Positions 53,705 to 63,689 of a DNA stretch of 64,000 nt are shown piece by piece; positions within the stretch are counted from its first letter, which is position 1, and the number at the start of each line of letters is the position of its first letter. Source of the DNA: Buchnera aphidicola (Aphis helianthi) (GTDB taxonomy: Bacteria > Pseudomonadota > Gammaproteobacteria > Enterobacterales > Enterobacteriaceae); contig NZ_CP034894.1 in NCBI RefSeq assembly GCF_005083845.1, positions 124,001 to 188,000 of the forward strand. Reading direction: 5' to 3'. The translations under genes and the position numbers were made by a program. The notes under the pieces are model-generated. The model saw only the letters and a list, made by a program, of their open reading frames with translations, did no database searches and was not told the origin of the DNA.

Positions 53705-54645
53705 ATGAGTATTTTTTTTTTAACTCGATAATTTTTGGAAGTCTTTTTTTTTTAATTTTAATCATATTCATTTTTAACAAATATAGTATTAAAAAAAAAA
53801 TAAAACAGAGTTTTTTTTTATATCCTTGGGTATTTATTTATTGTTTTGCTTTTTTATTATTTATTTTTATATTTTGGATTTTCTTGTATAATTCCACTGG
53901 AATTAATTATGCTAATAAAAATATTATTTGTTTTTTAACTAGTTATTTATTAGAAATTATACTTTCTGGAGATAATGTTTTTGTTTGGTTTTTAGTATTT
54001 AAATCACTTAAAATACCAACGATTTATCAAAAAAAAGTTTTATTGTATGGGTTGTTATTAGGTTTAGTATTACGTTGTATTTTTTCTTTTTTTGGTTATT
54101 TTTTATTTTCTAAATGGCATTGGATATTATATTGTTTTGGAATATTATTTATATTTATTGGAATTAAAACGTTTTGTGTATCAAATCAAATACAAAATGA
54201 TAAAAAAAATATAAGTTTATCTTGGATGTATAAAATATTTAGAATAAGTGATAACACTAATACTTCAAATTTTTTTTTAAAAATAAATAATAAAATATTT
54301 TTTACTCCTTTATTTATATCTTTAATTCTTATAGAATTGAGTGATATTATCTTTTCAGCAGATAGTATTCCTGCTATTTTTTCTGTTACTCATAATCTAT
54401 TTATTATTTTGGTATCTAATATTTTTGCAGTTTTAAGTTTAAGATTTATGTATTTATTTATAGCATCGGTGATAAATAAATATTCTATGTTGGAATATGC
54501 ATTATCATTTATTTTAATATTTATAGGATTTAAAATATTATTTGAAAAATTTATAATTATTTCAACTTTTCTTACTTTTAGTGCTATATCAATAATTTTA
54601 GTGATTACGTTTATAATAAATATTATCTTTATTAAAAAAAAATAA
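53705..54645 (+). pseudogene. alx: TerC-family membrane protein (Alx-like), frameshifted at a T10 run (probably rescued)
   Basis: Homolog of E. coli Alx (321 residues), an inner-membrane TerC-family protein linked to manganese handling. ATG 53705 with GAGA upstream opens a frame that stops after eight codons. One base forward, the frame is open from 53722 to 54645 and aligns with Alx from its first span: FGSLFFLILIIFIFNK, then LTSYLLEIILSGDNVFVW and ELSDIIFSADSIPAIF, which hold the family's membrane aspartates. An extra T in 53712-53721 would restore about 313 residues. The first plain start in the good frame is TTG 53884, which would delete the first two spans, so I do not accept it. Conservation downstream suggests the gene is still used. 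Confidence 0.85.
53712..53722 (+). other. Homopolymer frameshift site in the terC-family gene (T10A)
   Basis: Ten T residues followed by A. In the incoming frame the run ends TTT TTA, making U_UUU_UUA, a classic -1 slippery heptamer. A -1 slip leads to codon AAC at 53722 and the long open frame. A polymerase slip adding one U has the same effect. Confidence 0.78.
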
Positions 54646-54735
54646 TACTATACTAGTTATTTATATTTAATACTTTTTAAAATTTATATAAATTTTATAT
54701 CAATATACAAAACTGTTTTAAAATAAGTTGGAAAT

Positions 54736-55977
54736 ATGTGTAAAAACAAATTTTCTTTTTCTATGTGGATTAAATACTTAGAAAAATTGAAAAAGAAAAA
54801 TCAAATAAATTTAATAGATATTAAACATATTGCACGAAAATTAAATTTATTAAATTTAAAATCTTTTTTTTTTACTGTAGGAGGAACAAACGGTAAAGGA
54901 ACAACATGTGCTATGTTAGAAAAATTATTATTAGATTCAGGATATCAAGTTGGTTTATATACATCTCCACATCTATTAAATTTTGTAGAACGTGTGAAAA
55001 TTAATGGATTATATGTCACTGAAATGCAATATGTTTTTGCGTTTCTTAATATACATTCTGCAAAATTAAATTATTCTTTAAGTTATTTTGAATTTATTAC
55101 ACTTGCAGCTTTATTTTTATTTAAACAATATTCATTAGATATTATTATATTAGAAGTTGGTTTAGGAGGTAGATTAGATGCTACTAATATTATAGACTCA
55201 GATTTATCTGTGATTACTAATATAGGTATTGATCATACTTCAATTTTAGGTGTAAATAGATTTAATATAGCTCGAGAAAAAGCTGGTATTTTTAGAAAAA
55301 ATAAAATTTCTGTTATTGGCGAAAAAGATATTCCAGATTCTATATATCAAGAAGCTAAAACAACTAAAACAATATTAAAAATAATCAATAAAGATTGGTA
55401 TTGGGAAAAATATAATAATACCTGGAATTTAATTCATTCAAAAATAGCATTGTATAATTTACCAATACCTAAAATACCATTACCAAATGCAGCAATTGCC
55501 TTATCAGCATTATTTTACTCTGATCTTGATATTAATAAAAAAAAACTAAGACATGCAATTGCTAAAATACAATTACCAGGTAGATTTCAAACTATTTCTT
55601 GTTTTCCTCATATAATTGTCGATGTTGCTCATAATGCTCATGCTGCTTTATATCTTTCTAAAAAAATTGATCAAATGGATATACAAGGAAACATATATGC
55701 TATATTTGGTGTATTAAAAGATAAAGATATTTCATCAATTGTTGCTCCATTAAGAAATAAAATCTCTTATTGGTATACTTCTACTTTATCTGTAGATCGA
55801 AGTGCTAGTCTTGATCAATTAAAAAGTAATTTACCTATTCAAAAAACGTTTTTTTTTAATAGCATTTCTAATGCTTGGAATAATTTAAAAAAAATATTAA
55901 ATAAAAAAGATATCGTATTAGTTTTTGGATCGTTTATTACTGTTTCAGAATTCATTTCTATAAAACAAAAGAAATAG
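54736..55977 (+). CDS. folC: Dihydrofolate synthase / folylpolyglutamate synthase
   Basis: Adds glutamate to dihydropteroate and then to reduced folates. It has 413 residues (E. coli 422). P-loop GGTNGKGTTCAMLE (about residue 50), YTSPHLLNFVERVKING, EVGLGGRLDATNI, GIDHTSILG, and LPGRFQTISCFPHIIVDVAHNAHA. SD-like TTGGAAAT before ATG 54736. In E. coli, dedD lies between folC and cvpA; it is missing here. Confidence 0.97.
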   Translation: MCKNKFSFSMWIKYLEKLKKKNQINLIDIKHIARKLNLLNLKSFFFTVGGTNGKGTTCAMLEKLLLDSGYQVGLYTSPHLLNFVERVKINGLYVTEMQYVFAFLNIHSAKLNYSLSYFEFITLAALFLFKQYSLDIIILEVGLGGRLDATNIIDSDLSVITNIGIDHTSILGVNRFNIAREKAGIFRKNKISVIGEKDIPDSIYQEAKTTKTILKIINKDWYWEKYNNTWNLIHSKIALYNLPIPKIPLPNAAIALSALFYSDLDINKKKLRHAIAKIQLPGRFQTISCFPHIIVDVAHNAHAALYLSKKIDQMDIQGNIYAIFGVLKDKDISSIVAPLRNKISYWYTSTLSVDRSASLDQLKSNLPIQKTFFFNSISNAWNNLKKILNKKDIVLVFGSFITVSEFISIKQKK

Positions 55978-56015
55978 AATAAAATAATAAAAATATTATT
56001 TTTTTTGGAAAGACT

Positions 56016-56440
56016 ATGCTTTTGATAGATTATATCATTCTTATTATTATTTTATTTTCTACTTTTTTAGGAATATTTCGAGGTTTTTTAAAAGAGTTCA
56101 TATCTACTGTATTTTGGTTTTTTATTTTATATTTTTTTATTAATTACAAATATTTTAGTGTTTTTTATGATGATATCATTGTAAAAAATGACAACTATTT
56201 AGTAATTTTAATTATTATTATTTTTTTTTTACAACAAAAATACTATTGATGTTTGTTTTAAACAAAATAATTAAAAAACTTAAATTATTATATATTAATA
56301 TTGTTTTAGGAGGTATTTTTGGTTTGTCTCGTGGAATAATATTAGTATTTTTTATATTTTTTGGTATTAGTAAATATAGTGATGCTATTTATTTAAATTT
56401 AATAAATAAATCTTTTTTAATTGATTTATTTTTTGAATAG
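56016..56440 (+). pseudogene. cvpA: CvpA family membrane protein, frameshifted at a T10 run (probably rescued)
   Basis: Homolog of E. coli CvpA (162 residues), a small inner-membrane protein needed for colicin V export and linked to envelope stress. The first frame (56016-56249) begins LLIDYIILIIILFS and stops 19 bases after a T10 run at 56221-56230. The next part continues one frame back from 56231 to TAG 56438-56440, with LGGIFGLSRGIILVFF matching E. coli LGVCFGALRGVLIVAA. One added T would give 141 residues with all spans. A separate short ORF from ATG 56249 would lack the first half. folC precedes it. purF, its E. coli neighbour, is missing. Confidence 0.86.
56221..56231 (+). other. Homopolymer frameshift site in cvpA (T10A)
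   Basis: Ten T residues followed by A. The incoming frame reads TTT TTT TTA, so it also contains U_UUU_UUA. A -1 slip, or one extra U, moves the ribosome to codon ACA at 56231 and into the CvpA C-terminal half. Confidence 0.78.
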
Positions 56441-56486
56441 TTTTATATAATAAAACTTAATATTTTATTAAAATTTTTTTAAAATA

Positions 56487-56522
56487 CTAAGCACATTATT
56501 TTAAAAAGTATAGTGTGCTTAG
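56487..56522. terminator. Terminator between cvpA and prs
   Basis: CTAAGCACA / TGTGCTTAG, 9 bp, with an A/T loop of 18 bases that may extend the stem. It lies between two convergent genes. Reading as the prs transcript (minus strand), it is followed by TATTTTAAAA, a U-rich tail. Confidence 0.65.
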
Positions 56523-56532
56523 GATTAATTTA

Positions 56533-57480
56533 TTAATGTTCAAACATAGCAGAAATAGACTCTTCATTACTGATTCGTCTTATAGCTTCTGCTAACATTC
56601 CAGATAATGTAAGAGTTCGTACATTTGGTAATAGTCTAATTTTTTCTTGTAAAGGAATAGTATCACATACAACAACTTCATCAATAACAGAATGTTTTAA
56701 ATTTTCCGATGCTTTACCTGAGAAAATAGGATGTGTAGCATATGCAAAAACTCTTTTTGCACCTCTTTCTTTAAGTGCTTCTGCAGCTTTACATAGTGTT
56801 CCTCCCGTATCAATCATATCATCAACTAAAATACAATCTCTATTTGCTACATCTCCGATAATATTCATCACTTGAGAAATATTAGGATGAGGTCTTCTTT
56901 TATCTATAATTGCCATATCAGTATCATAAAGCAGTTTAGCAATTGCTCTTGCTCTCACTACTCCACCAATATCAGGTGATACGACAATAGGATTTTTTAA
57001 TTCTCTTTGCAACATATCTTCTAAAAGAATCAAACTACCAAATACATTATCTACAGGTACGTCAAAAAAACCTTGAATTTGTTCAGCATGTAAATCTACT
57101 GTTAATACACGATCAACTCCAATACTAGATAAAAAATCAGCAACGACTTTAGCTGTAATTGGAACACGTGCAGATCGTACACGACGATCTTGACGTGAGT
57201 ATCCAAAATATGGAATTACTGCAGTAATTCTACCAGCTGAAGCTCTTCTTAAAGCATCTACCATCACAACTAGTTCCATAATGTTGTCATTAGTTGGAGA
57301 ACAAGTTGATTGAATAATAAATACATCGCTTCCTCTAACATTTTCATTGATTTGAACGCTAATTTCACCGTCACTAAATCTACCTACAGATGCGTTTCCT
57401 AAATTGATATAAAGTCGACGAGCAATAAATTTTGCTAGTTTTGGAATAGAATTTCCAGCAAATAATTTCATATCTGGCAT
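56533..57480 (-). CDS. prs: Ribose-phosphate pyrophosphokinase (PRPP synthase)
   Basis: Makes PRPP from ribose 5-phosphate and ATP for nucleotide, histidine, tryptophan and NAD synthesis. It has 315 residues, the same as E. coli, and very high similarity ([43 protein letters not shown] loop [10 protein letters not shown]). Base composition is visibly less eroded than its neighbours, a sign of strong purifying selection. ispE lies 34 bp upstream in the same direction. Confidence 0.98.
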   Translation of the reverse strand: MPDMKLFAGNSIPKLAKFIARRLYINLGNASVGRFSDGEISVQINENVRGSDVFIIQSTCSPTNDNIMELVVMVDALRRASAGRITAVIPYFGYSRQDRRVRSARVPITAKVVADFLSSIGVDRVLTVDLHAEQIQGFFDVPVDNVFGSLILLEDMLQRELKNPIVVSPDIGGVVRARAIAKLLYDTDMAIIDKRRPHPNISQVMNIIGDVANRDCILVDDMIDTGGTLCKAAEALKERGAKRVFAYATHPIFSGKASENLKHSVIDEVVVCDTIPLQEKIRLLPNVRTLTLSGMLAEAIRRISNEESISAMFEH

Positions 57481-57514
57481 AAAAAACCTTGTTTTTTATT
57501 TAAATGTTGATTTT

Positions 57515-58393
57515 TTAATTGAAAATATGCTTATTTTGTTTATAAAAAACATGATGTAATGGAGAAGTATTAACACTTTTAGCAATAAATCCTTTCATAT
57601 TCTTAGGCAGTAAAGAAAATATTTTTTGAGCAGATGTTTTATCATTAAATTCAGCAAAAACACAGGATCCTGTTCCAGTCATTCGAGTGGGTGCATAGAG
57701 AGATAATATAGATAGTAATTTTTTTATTGTTTTAAATTTATTACTTACTATATTTTCAAAATCATTACTAAATGGAGATGTTAATAGTAATTGAATTGGT
57801 TTTTTTTGTGTTTTACTTTTCAGCAGAGAACTAGAAAATATATTTTTTGTTAAAACGTGAATTTCAGGATATACAATTAGATACCATTTTTCTTCTCTTT
57901 CAATAGGGTGCAATATTTCTCCTATTCCTTCAATAATAGATGTTTTTCCCATGATAAATGCTGGAATATCTGATCCTATATTAAGACTAAATTTGGCTAA
58001 CTCTTGTAATGTAAATTTTGTTCTCCAGAGCTTGTTTAATACTACTAATACTGTCGCAGCATTAGATGAACCTCCTCCTAGTCCACTTCCTATAGGTATT
58101 TTTTTATTTAAAAATATTTTTGCACCAAGAGTAGTACAATTTGTCTTTTCATAATATAATGCTTTTGATTTTAATAGTTTAGCAGCTTCAATAATAGTGT
58201 TTGTTTTTTTTAGAAAAAGTTTTTTTTCTGTAAATAGTTCAATGTTGCCAGTTTTATTAGGAATAATTTTTAATGTATCACCATAATTAAGAAATTGAAA
58301 TAAGCTTTGTATATAATGGTATCCGTCTGAACGAATACCTGTAACGTATAAAAATAAATTAATTTTTGCAGGAGAAGGCCATGTATATATCAT
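57515..58393 (-). CDS. ispE: 4-diphosphocytidyl-2-C-methyl-D-erythritol kinase
   Basis: GHMP kinase of the MEP isoprenoid pathway. It has 292 residues (E. coli 283). Start WPSPAKINLFLYVTG with the catalytic Lys region, ATP loop PIGSGLGGGSSNAA (about residue 95), SDIPAFIMG with the catalytic Asp, and C-terminal MTGTGSCVFAEF. Order ispE-prs as in E. coli. lolB and hemA, which lie on the other side in E. coli, have gone, leaving a 206-bp A/T spacer to prfA. Confidence 0.96.
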   Translation of the reverse strand: MIYTWPSPAKINLFLYVTGIRSDGYHYIQSLFQFLNYGDTLKIIPNKTGNIELFTEKKLFLKKTNTIIEAAKLLKSKALYYEKTNCTTLGAKIFLNKKIPIGSGLGGGSSNAATVLVVLNKLWRTKFTLQELAKFSLNIGSDIPAFIMGKTSIIEGIGEILHPIEREEKWYLIVYPEIHVLTKNIFSSSLLKSKTQKKPIQLLLTSPFSNDFENIVSNKFKTIKKLLSILSLYAPTRMTGTGSCVFAEFNDKTSAQKIFSLLPKNMKGFIAKSVNTSPLHHVFYKQNKHIFN

Positions 58394-58599
58394 TTTGGTA
58401 TTTATTTTTAAAAATTATTTTATGTTAATATTTATTAAAATTATACTGAAAATTATTAAAAATGATATAATCATTTTAATTGAAAGATTTTAATTTTTTT
58501 TTTAATTATTATTAGCAATATAATATTTTTATTTATTTGAAAATATATTAACATTATTTGAGTTTTATTTTTTTTGAATTTGCAAAAGGATAATATTAT

Positions 58600-59685
58600 A
58601 TGAATGCTTCTATTATTAATAAATTAAAATCTTTAAAATATCGTCATCAAGAAATTGAAGTATTACTTACTCAAAACGATATTATTTCAAATCAAGATAA
58701 GTTAAAAAATTTATCTCAAGAATATTTAAAACTTTCTGAAATTGTTAAATATTTTATTCGTTGGGAAAAAGTAGAATCTGATATTAAAAATATTAATGTA
58801 TTATTTGATGACAAAGAAATGTACGATATAGCTAAAGAAGAATATTATATACTTAAAAAACAAAAAAAAAAAATAGAAACAAAAATTAAAATATTATTAT
58901 TACCAGAAGATCCTAATGATCAGCATAGTTGCTTAATTGAAATTAGATCTGCTACAGGTGGAGATGAGTCGTCTATTTTTGCTGGTCAGTTATGCAGAAT
59001 GTATATAAGATATGCTGAAAGTTATATGTGGAAAACAGAAATAATGAGTTCAAGTGAAAATGAAAAAGGAGGATTTAAAGAAATAATAGTTAAAGTTACA
59101 GGTAAAGGAGCTGTTGGTCAATTAAAATTTGAATCAGGAGGGCATCGTGTTCAAAGAGTTCCAGAAACTGAATCACAAGGAAGAATTCATACTTCTACTT
59201 GTACTATTGCTGTAATGCCGATTCTTCCTAAAACAGAAAAAGAAGAAATTAATCTATCTGATTTAAAGATTGATACATTTCGTTCCTCTGGTGCTGGTGG
59301 TCAACATGTAAATACTACTGATTCAGCTATTAGAATTACGCATCTTCCTACTGGGAATGTAGTAGAATGTCAAGATGAACGATCACAACATAAAAATAAA
59401 GCAAAAGCTTTATCTATTTTATCAGCTCGATTGTATACTGAAAAATTAGCACAAAACCAACAAGAAAATTCTTCTATGAGACGAAATTTGTTAGGTAGCG
59501 GTTCAAGATCAGATAGAAATAGAACATATAATTTTCCTCAAAATAGAATTACAGATCATAGAATTAATTTAACTATATATAAATTAGATGAAGTATTAGA
59601 AGGAAAGTTGGACTTACTTATTAAACCAATAGTTCAAGAATATCAAGCTGATATTCTGTCTTCTTTATCTACGTTTAAATTATGA
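58600..59685 (+). CDS. prfA: Peptide chain release factor 1
   Basis: RF1 reads UAA and UAG stops and releases the peptide. It has 361 residues (E. coli 360). The stop-codon recognition tripeptide region reads [14 protein letters not shown] (E. coli PAT; PxT is kept), and the catalytic GGQ is in [18 protein letters not shown]. The genome has an A12 run (58862-58873) in the N-terminal helical region that is in frame, a slippage hot spot in an essential gene. prmC overlaps by 4 bases. Confidence 0.97.
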   Translation: MNASIINKLKSLKYRHQEIEVLLTQNDIISNQDKLKNLSQEYLKLSEIVKYFIRWEKVESDIKNINVLFDDKEMYDIAKEEYYILKKQKKKIETKIKILLLPEDPNDQHSCLIEIRSATGGDESSIFAGQLCRMYIRYAESYMWKTEIMSSSENEKGGFKEIIVKVTGKGAVGQLKFESGGHRVQRVPETESQGRIHTSTCTIAVMPILPKTEKEEINLSDLKIDTFRSSGAGGQHVNTTDSAIRITHLPTGNVVECQDERSQHKNKAKALSILSARLYTEKLAQNQQENSSMRRNLLGSGSRSDRNRTYNFPQNRITDHRINLTIYKLDEVLEGKLDLLIKPIVQEYQADILSSLSTFKL

Positions 59686-60509
59686 AAATATATGAATGGT
59701 TAGATAAAACAATTAAAATATTTTCGCATCTTGACTATCCCAAATACGAAGCAGAAATATTATTATGTCATGTTTTACAACGTTCACGTTCTTGGATTAT
59801 AGCTTTTGATAGAACAGAGTTAAATGAATTAAATCAAAAAATATTAAAAAAATTTGTTTATCGAAGATCTATAAGAGAGCCAATGGCTTATATATTAGGA
59901 AAAAAAGAATTTTGGTCTTTATCTTTACGTGTTTCTCAAGATACTTTAATTCCTAGGCCTGATACAGAAATTTTAGTTGAACAAGTATTGTCTAAAATTG
60001 ATAGAAATAAAATATATATTCTTGATTTAGGAACTGGTTGTGGAGCGATTGGATTAGCGCTTGCGAGTGTTTGTAAAAATTTTAATATTACTGCTGTTGA
60101 CAATTCAAATAAAGCTATTAAAATAGCTAAAATAAATGCTCTAGAATTAAGCTTAAATAATATTGTTTTTTTTTATAGTAATTGGTTTTCAAACATAAAT
60201 CAAAAATTTCATATTATTGTAAGTAATCCTCCATATCTTAGTTTAAAAGAAATGCACTTTTTTAAAAAAGATCTTATTTTTGAACCGGTTAATGCATTAG
60301 TATCCAAAAATAATGGTTTAAAAGATATTGAGTTAATTATAAAACAATCAAAAAATTATTTATTTTGTAAAGGTTGGCTTTTTATTGAACATGGATGGAA
60401 ACAGAAATTCAAAGTTCGGTTTTTATTTAAAAAATATAATTTTTTTAATATAACATCTTATAAAGATTATGGAGGTAATGATCGTATTACTATTGGTCAA
60501 AAAAAATAA
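59682..60509 (+). CDS. prmC: Release factor glutamine methyltransferase PrmC (HemK)
   Basis: Methylates the Gln of the GGQ motif in RF1 and RF2, using SAM. It has 275 residues (E. coli 277). N-terminal helical RF-binding domain with [19 protein letters not shown] [20 protein letters not shown] motif [15 protein letters not shown] (about residue 115), and catalytic VSNPPYLS (about residue 182). Coupled to its substrate gene prfA by a 4-base ATGA overlap. Confidence 0.97.
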   Translation: MKIYEWLDKTIKIFSHLDYPKYEAEILLCHVLQRSRSWIIAFDRTELNELNQKILKKFVYRRSIREPMAYILGKKEFWSLSLRVSQDTLIPRPDTEILVEQVLSKIDRNKIYILDLGTGCGAIGLALASVCKNFNITAVDNSNKAIKIAKINALELSLNNIVFFYSNWFSNINQKFHIIVSNPPYLSLKEMHFFKKDLIFEPVNALVSKNNGLKDIELIIKQSKNYLFCKGWLFIEHGWKQKFKVRFLFKKYNFFNITSYKDYGGNDRITIGQKK

Positions 60510-60638
60510 TAATATTTTCAACTCTTTTAATTTAAAAAGAAAAAGTTTTAAATTATAAAAACATAATTAAATATCATTTATTAAAATACAAAAATAAATT
60601 TCAATGTCTTGATTACCTAAAAGTATTAGTATAAAAAT

Positions 60639-61448
60639 ATGAAATCTTTTTCAAAAAATAGTTTATCTAAATTATCACTTTTTGATTCTATTATATCAGC
60701 TTCTCAGTTTATTCGAGAAGATTTTCCTATAGATTCTATAATCTTAGATATGTGTAATAAAATTAAAGAAGCAAAATCTTATATTTCATCTGAAATTGAA
60801 CCAAATGAAAAATTAAAAAAATTATTAAATTTATTTTATAAACATTGGAATTTTGGTGGAGCTAGCGGTATTTATAAACTTTCAGACGTATTATGGATTG
60901 ATAATGTTTTGAAGACTCGACAAGGTACCGCAGTATCTTTAGGAATCCTTTTGTTACATATTGCAAAAGAATTAAGATTACCATTAAATCCCGTAGCATT
61001 TCCTACTCAATTAATATTACGAGCGGATTGGTCAGATAAAAATAAATGGTTAATTAATCCATTTAATGGTGAAATATTAGATCAACATACATTAGAAGTT
61101 TGGTTAAAAGGAAATATTAGTCCTACAGCAGAATTATATGAAAACGATTTATATCAAGCAGAATCTGTTACTATTATTCGTAAAATGTTAAACACTTTAA
61201 AATCAGCTTTAATGGAGGAAAAAAACATGGAGTTAGCATTAAATGTTAGTAACGTTCTTTTGCAAATTGATCCTAATGATCCATATGAAATTCGTGATAG
61301 AGGATTAATTTATGCTCATTTAGATTGTAATCACGTTGCTTTAACAGATTTACTTTATTTTGTTGAAAACTGTCCTGAAGATCCTATTAGTGAAATCATT
61401 AAAGTTCAAATTCATTCGATTGAACAAAAAAAAATGATATTGCATTAA
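60639..61448 (+). CDS. sirB1: SirB1 (YchA) family transglutaminase-like/TPR protein
   Basis: Conserved protein of the SirB1 family. It has 269 residues, the same as E. coli YchA. An N-terminal transglutaminase-like region holds DNVLKTRQGTAVSLGILLLHIAKEL and the following PVAFPTQLILRA. The C-terminal part (about 190-260) is TPR-like (LNVSNVLLQIDPNDPYEIRDRG). Order prfA-prmC-(sirB2 missing)-sirB1 follows E. coli. Its biochemical role is unknown, so none is claimed. Confidence 0.88.
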   Translation: MKSFSKNSLSKLSLFDSIISASQFIREDFPIDSIILDMCNKIKEAKSYISSEIEPNEKLKKLLNLFYKHWNFGGASGIYKLSDVLWIDNVLKTRQGTAVSLGILLLHIAKELRLPLNPVAFPTQLILRADWSDKNKWLINPFNGEILDQHTLEVWLKGNISPTAELYENDLYQAESVTIIRKMLNTLKSALMEEKNMELALNVSNVLLQIDPNDPYEIRDRGLIYAHLDCNHVALTDLLYFVENCPEDPISEIIKVQIHSIEQKKMILH

Positions 61449-61462
61449 AAATATTTTAAATT

Positions 61463-62269
61463 TTATCCAATATTAATTGTATTTCTTTTATGTTGTGTAT
61501 GTAAATAAAGTTTCTCAATAATTTTTCTATCTGATATGTTTATTTCTTTTCCTTCTAGGTAAGAATCAATTATATTGTATTTAATACCTAAAGCAATTTC
61601 GTCTGGTTTTTGTGGATTTTTATCTTCAAGATCTGCGGTTGGTGTTTTTAAATATAAATTCTGAGGACAATTAAGTTGTTTTAATAATAATTGACCTTGT
61701 CTTTTGTTTAATTTAGATATTAGATTTATATCTACCCCATGATCTCCGTATTTAGTAAAGAAACCTGTAATAATTTCTGCCGCATTACTTGTTCCTACAA
61801 CTATTCCATTTGTCATTGCAGCAACACTATATTGTACTTTCATTCTTTCTCTTGATTTTTCATTTCCTTTAACATAATCTGAAATTTTAATTCCTGCTAT
61901 ATTTAATGATAATTCACTACTTAAAACAGAATTTTTGATATTAATTGTAAAAACTTTATCTGGCTTAATAAATTTAATTACTTCTTTGCAATCTTGTTCG
62001 TCTTTTTGAATACCATATGGTAATCTTAATGCAATAAATTGATAAGAGTTGTTATTTTTTTCTCTACGTAATTGTTCAATTGTTATTTGGCATAGTTTTC
62101 CTGTTAACGTTGAATCTTGCCCCCCACTAATAGCTACAATTAAAGATTTTAAATTAGTATTTTGAAGTAAATATTTTTTTAATTCTATAATACGATTTTC
62201 AATTTCTATTTTTGGTATAATTTTTGGTTTTACATGAAGTAATTTAATAATTTTTTTTTGTAGTATCAT
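61463..62269 (-). CDS. nadE: Ammonia-dependent NAD synthetase
   Basis: Last step of NAD synthesis: amidates nicotinate adenine dinucleotide using ammonia and ATP. It has 268 residues (E. coli 275). PP-loop [15 protein letters not shown] (about residue 47), [37 protein letters not shown], and [15 protein letters not shown]. No glutaminase domain, so it is the ammonia-dependent form. It ends HKRNTINIG, without the E. coli tail. It is convergent with sirB1 (14 bp). Confidence 0.97.
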   Translation of the reverse strand: MILQKKIIKLLHVKPKIIPKIEIENRIIELKKYLLQNTNLKSLIVAISGGQDSTLTGKLCQITIEQLRREKNNNSYQFIALRLPYGIQKDEQDCKEVIKFIKPDKVFTINIKNSVLSSELSLNIAGIKISDYVKGNEKSRERMKVQYSVAAMTNGIVVGTSNAAEIITGFFTKYGDHGVDINLISKLNKRQGQLLLKQLNCPQNLYLKTPTADLEDKNPQKPDEIALGIKYNIIDSYLEGKEINISDRKIIEKLYLHTQHKRNTINIG

Positions 62270-62438
62270 GTTTTTTTAACTTTACATTGATGAAAATATT
62301 AATAAAAATATTTATTTTTATCAAATTATCTTTTTTTAATAAAGTAATTATTATATATTAAATATAATAATTTTTAAAACATATATTAAAAATAATTATT
62401 TTTACTTTTTAATTTTAATAACATACTGGTAAACAATA

Positions 62439-63638
62439 TTGAATAATTTAATTTTTGTATTAAATTGTGGAAGTTCTTCTATAAAATTTTCTATATTAAA
62501 CCCAAAAAGTAAAAAAAAATATTTATCTGGTTTGGTAGAATGTTTATTTTTAAAACAAACATATATTAGATGGCAATATTTAGGAGTAGAATATAAAAAA
62601 AACATAGGATCTTATATATCTCATCAAGATGCTTTAAATTTTATCTTTGATAAAGTTTTATCAAAAAAACAAGATATATTGAATAATATCATAGGGATAG
62701 GTCATAGAGTTGTTCATGGTGGAAAAAAAATTAATAAATCTATTTTAATAAATTCTGAAACTATAAATTTTATTAAAGAAGCTATTCCTTTTGCTCCATT
62801 GCATAATCCTGCAAATTTAATAGGAATTAAAATGGTAATTGAAAAATTACCTATTTTATCGAATAAAAATGTAGCAGTGTTTGATACTTCTTTTTATCAA
62901 AAAATGCCTAAAACTTCATTTTTGTATGCTATTCCCTATATTTTTTATAAAAAATATTATATTCGACGTTATGGTGCACATGGAATTAGCCATAATTATG
63001 TTTCATATCAAGCATCTATTATGTTAAATAAAGACTTTAATTTATTAAATATTATAACATGCCATTTAGGTAATGGATCTTCTGTTTCTGCAATTCGTAA
63101 TGGAGTATGTGTAGATACTTCTATGGGTTTGACGCCTTTGGAAGGTTTGGTTATGGGGACTCGGAGCGGTGATATAGATCCTTCAATTATTTTTTTTATG
63201 CATCAACAAATGGGAATAAGTATAGATAAAATTCATGAAATATTAACAAAAGAATCTGGTTTGTTAGGATTAAGTGGAAAAAGTAGTGATTTTCGTTATC
63301 TTGAAAAACATTACTCTACTGATAAAAGAGTACAGTTATCTGTAGATATTTTTTGTCATCGATTATCTAAATATATTGCTTCTTATATGTGTCTTATGGA
63401 TAAGCGACTAGATGCAGTAGTATTCACTGGTGGAATTGGTGAAAATGTATCATTAATTCGAGAAATAACTTTATCAAAATTATATTTAATGGGTTTTAAA
63501 ATTGATATAGAAAAGAATTTATTAATTAAAAACGGAAAAAGTGGATTAATTACAATCGACAAATCTATTCCAGTTTTTGTTATTCCTACAAATGAAGAAT
63601 TGTTGATAGCACAAGATACAATTAAAATAGTTAGTTAA
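62439..63638 (+). CDS. ackA: Acetate kinase (TTG start)
   Basis: Converts acetyl phosphate and ADP to acetate and ATP. It has 399 or so residues (E. coli 400). Begins NNLIFVLNCGSSSIKFSIL, then GHRVVHGG, FDTSFYQKMP, RRYGAHGISHNYVS, GLTPLEGLVMGTRSGDIDP and FTGGIGENVSLIREI. No ATG lies near the N-terminus: the frame opens after a stop at 62430 and TTG 62439 is the only normal-type start before the conserved LNCGSSS. The SD is poor. It pairs with pta (51 bp downstream). Confidence 0.95.
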   Translation: MNNLIFVLNCGSSSIKFSILNPKSKKKYLSGLVECLFLKQTYIRWQYLGVEYKKNIGSYISHQDALNFIFDKVLSKKQDILNNIIGIGHRVVHGGKKINKSILINSETINFIKEAIPFAPLHNPANLIGIKMVIEKLPILSNKNVAVFDTSFYQKMPKTSFLYAIPYIFYKKYYIRRYGAHGISHNYVSYQASIMLNKDFNLLNIITCHLGNGSSVSAIRNGVCVDTSMGLTPLEGLVMGTRSGDIDPSIIFFMHQQMGISIDKIHEILTKESGLLGLSGKSSDFRYLEKHYSTDKRVQLSVDIFCHRLSKYIASYMCLMDKRLDAVVFTGGIGENVSLIREITLSKLYLMGFKIDIEKNLLIKNGKSGLITIDKSIPVFVIPTNEELLIAQDTIKIVS

Positions 63639-63689
63639 ATATAATTATTTATTAATTTTTTTTATATATTTTAAGATAATAAGAATATT

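Noticed and set aside
53884..54645. terC-family gene as an intact 253-residue CDS from TTG
   Set aside because: It would remove two membrane spans that are clearly encoded upstream in the same frame, and the TTG has no SD.
56249..56440. Separate small gene after cvpA
   Set aside because: Its sequence aligns with the C-terminal half of CvpA, so it is the continuation of cvpA in another frame.
58459..58477. AAAATGAT / ATCATTTT hairpin upstream of prfA as a regulatory element
   Set aside because: Three-base loop and A/T pairs only; no better than chance here.
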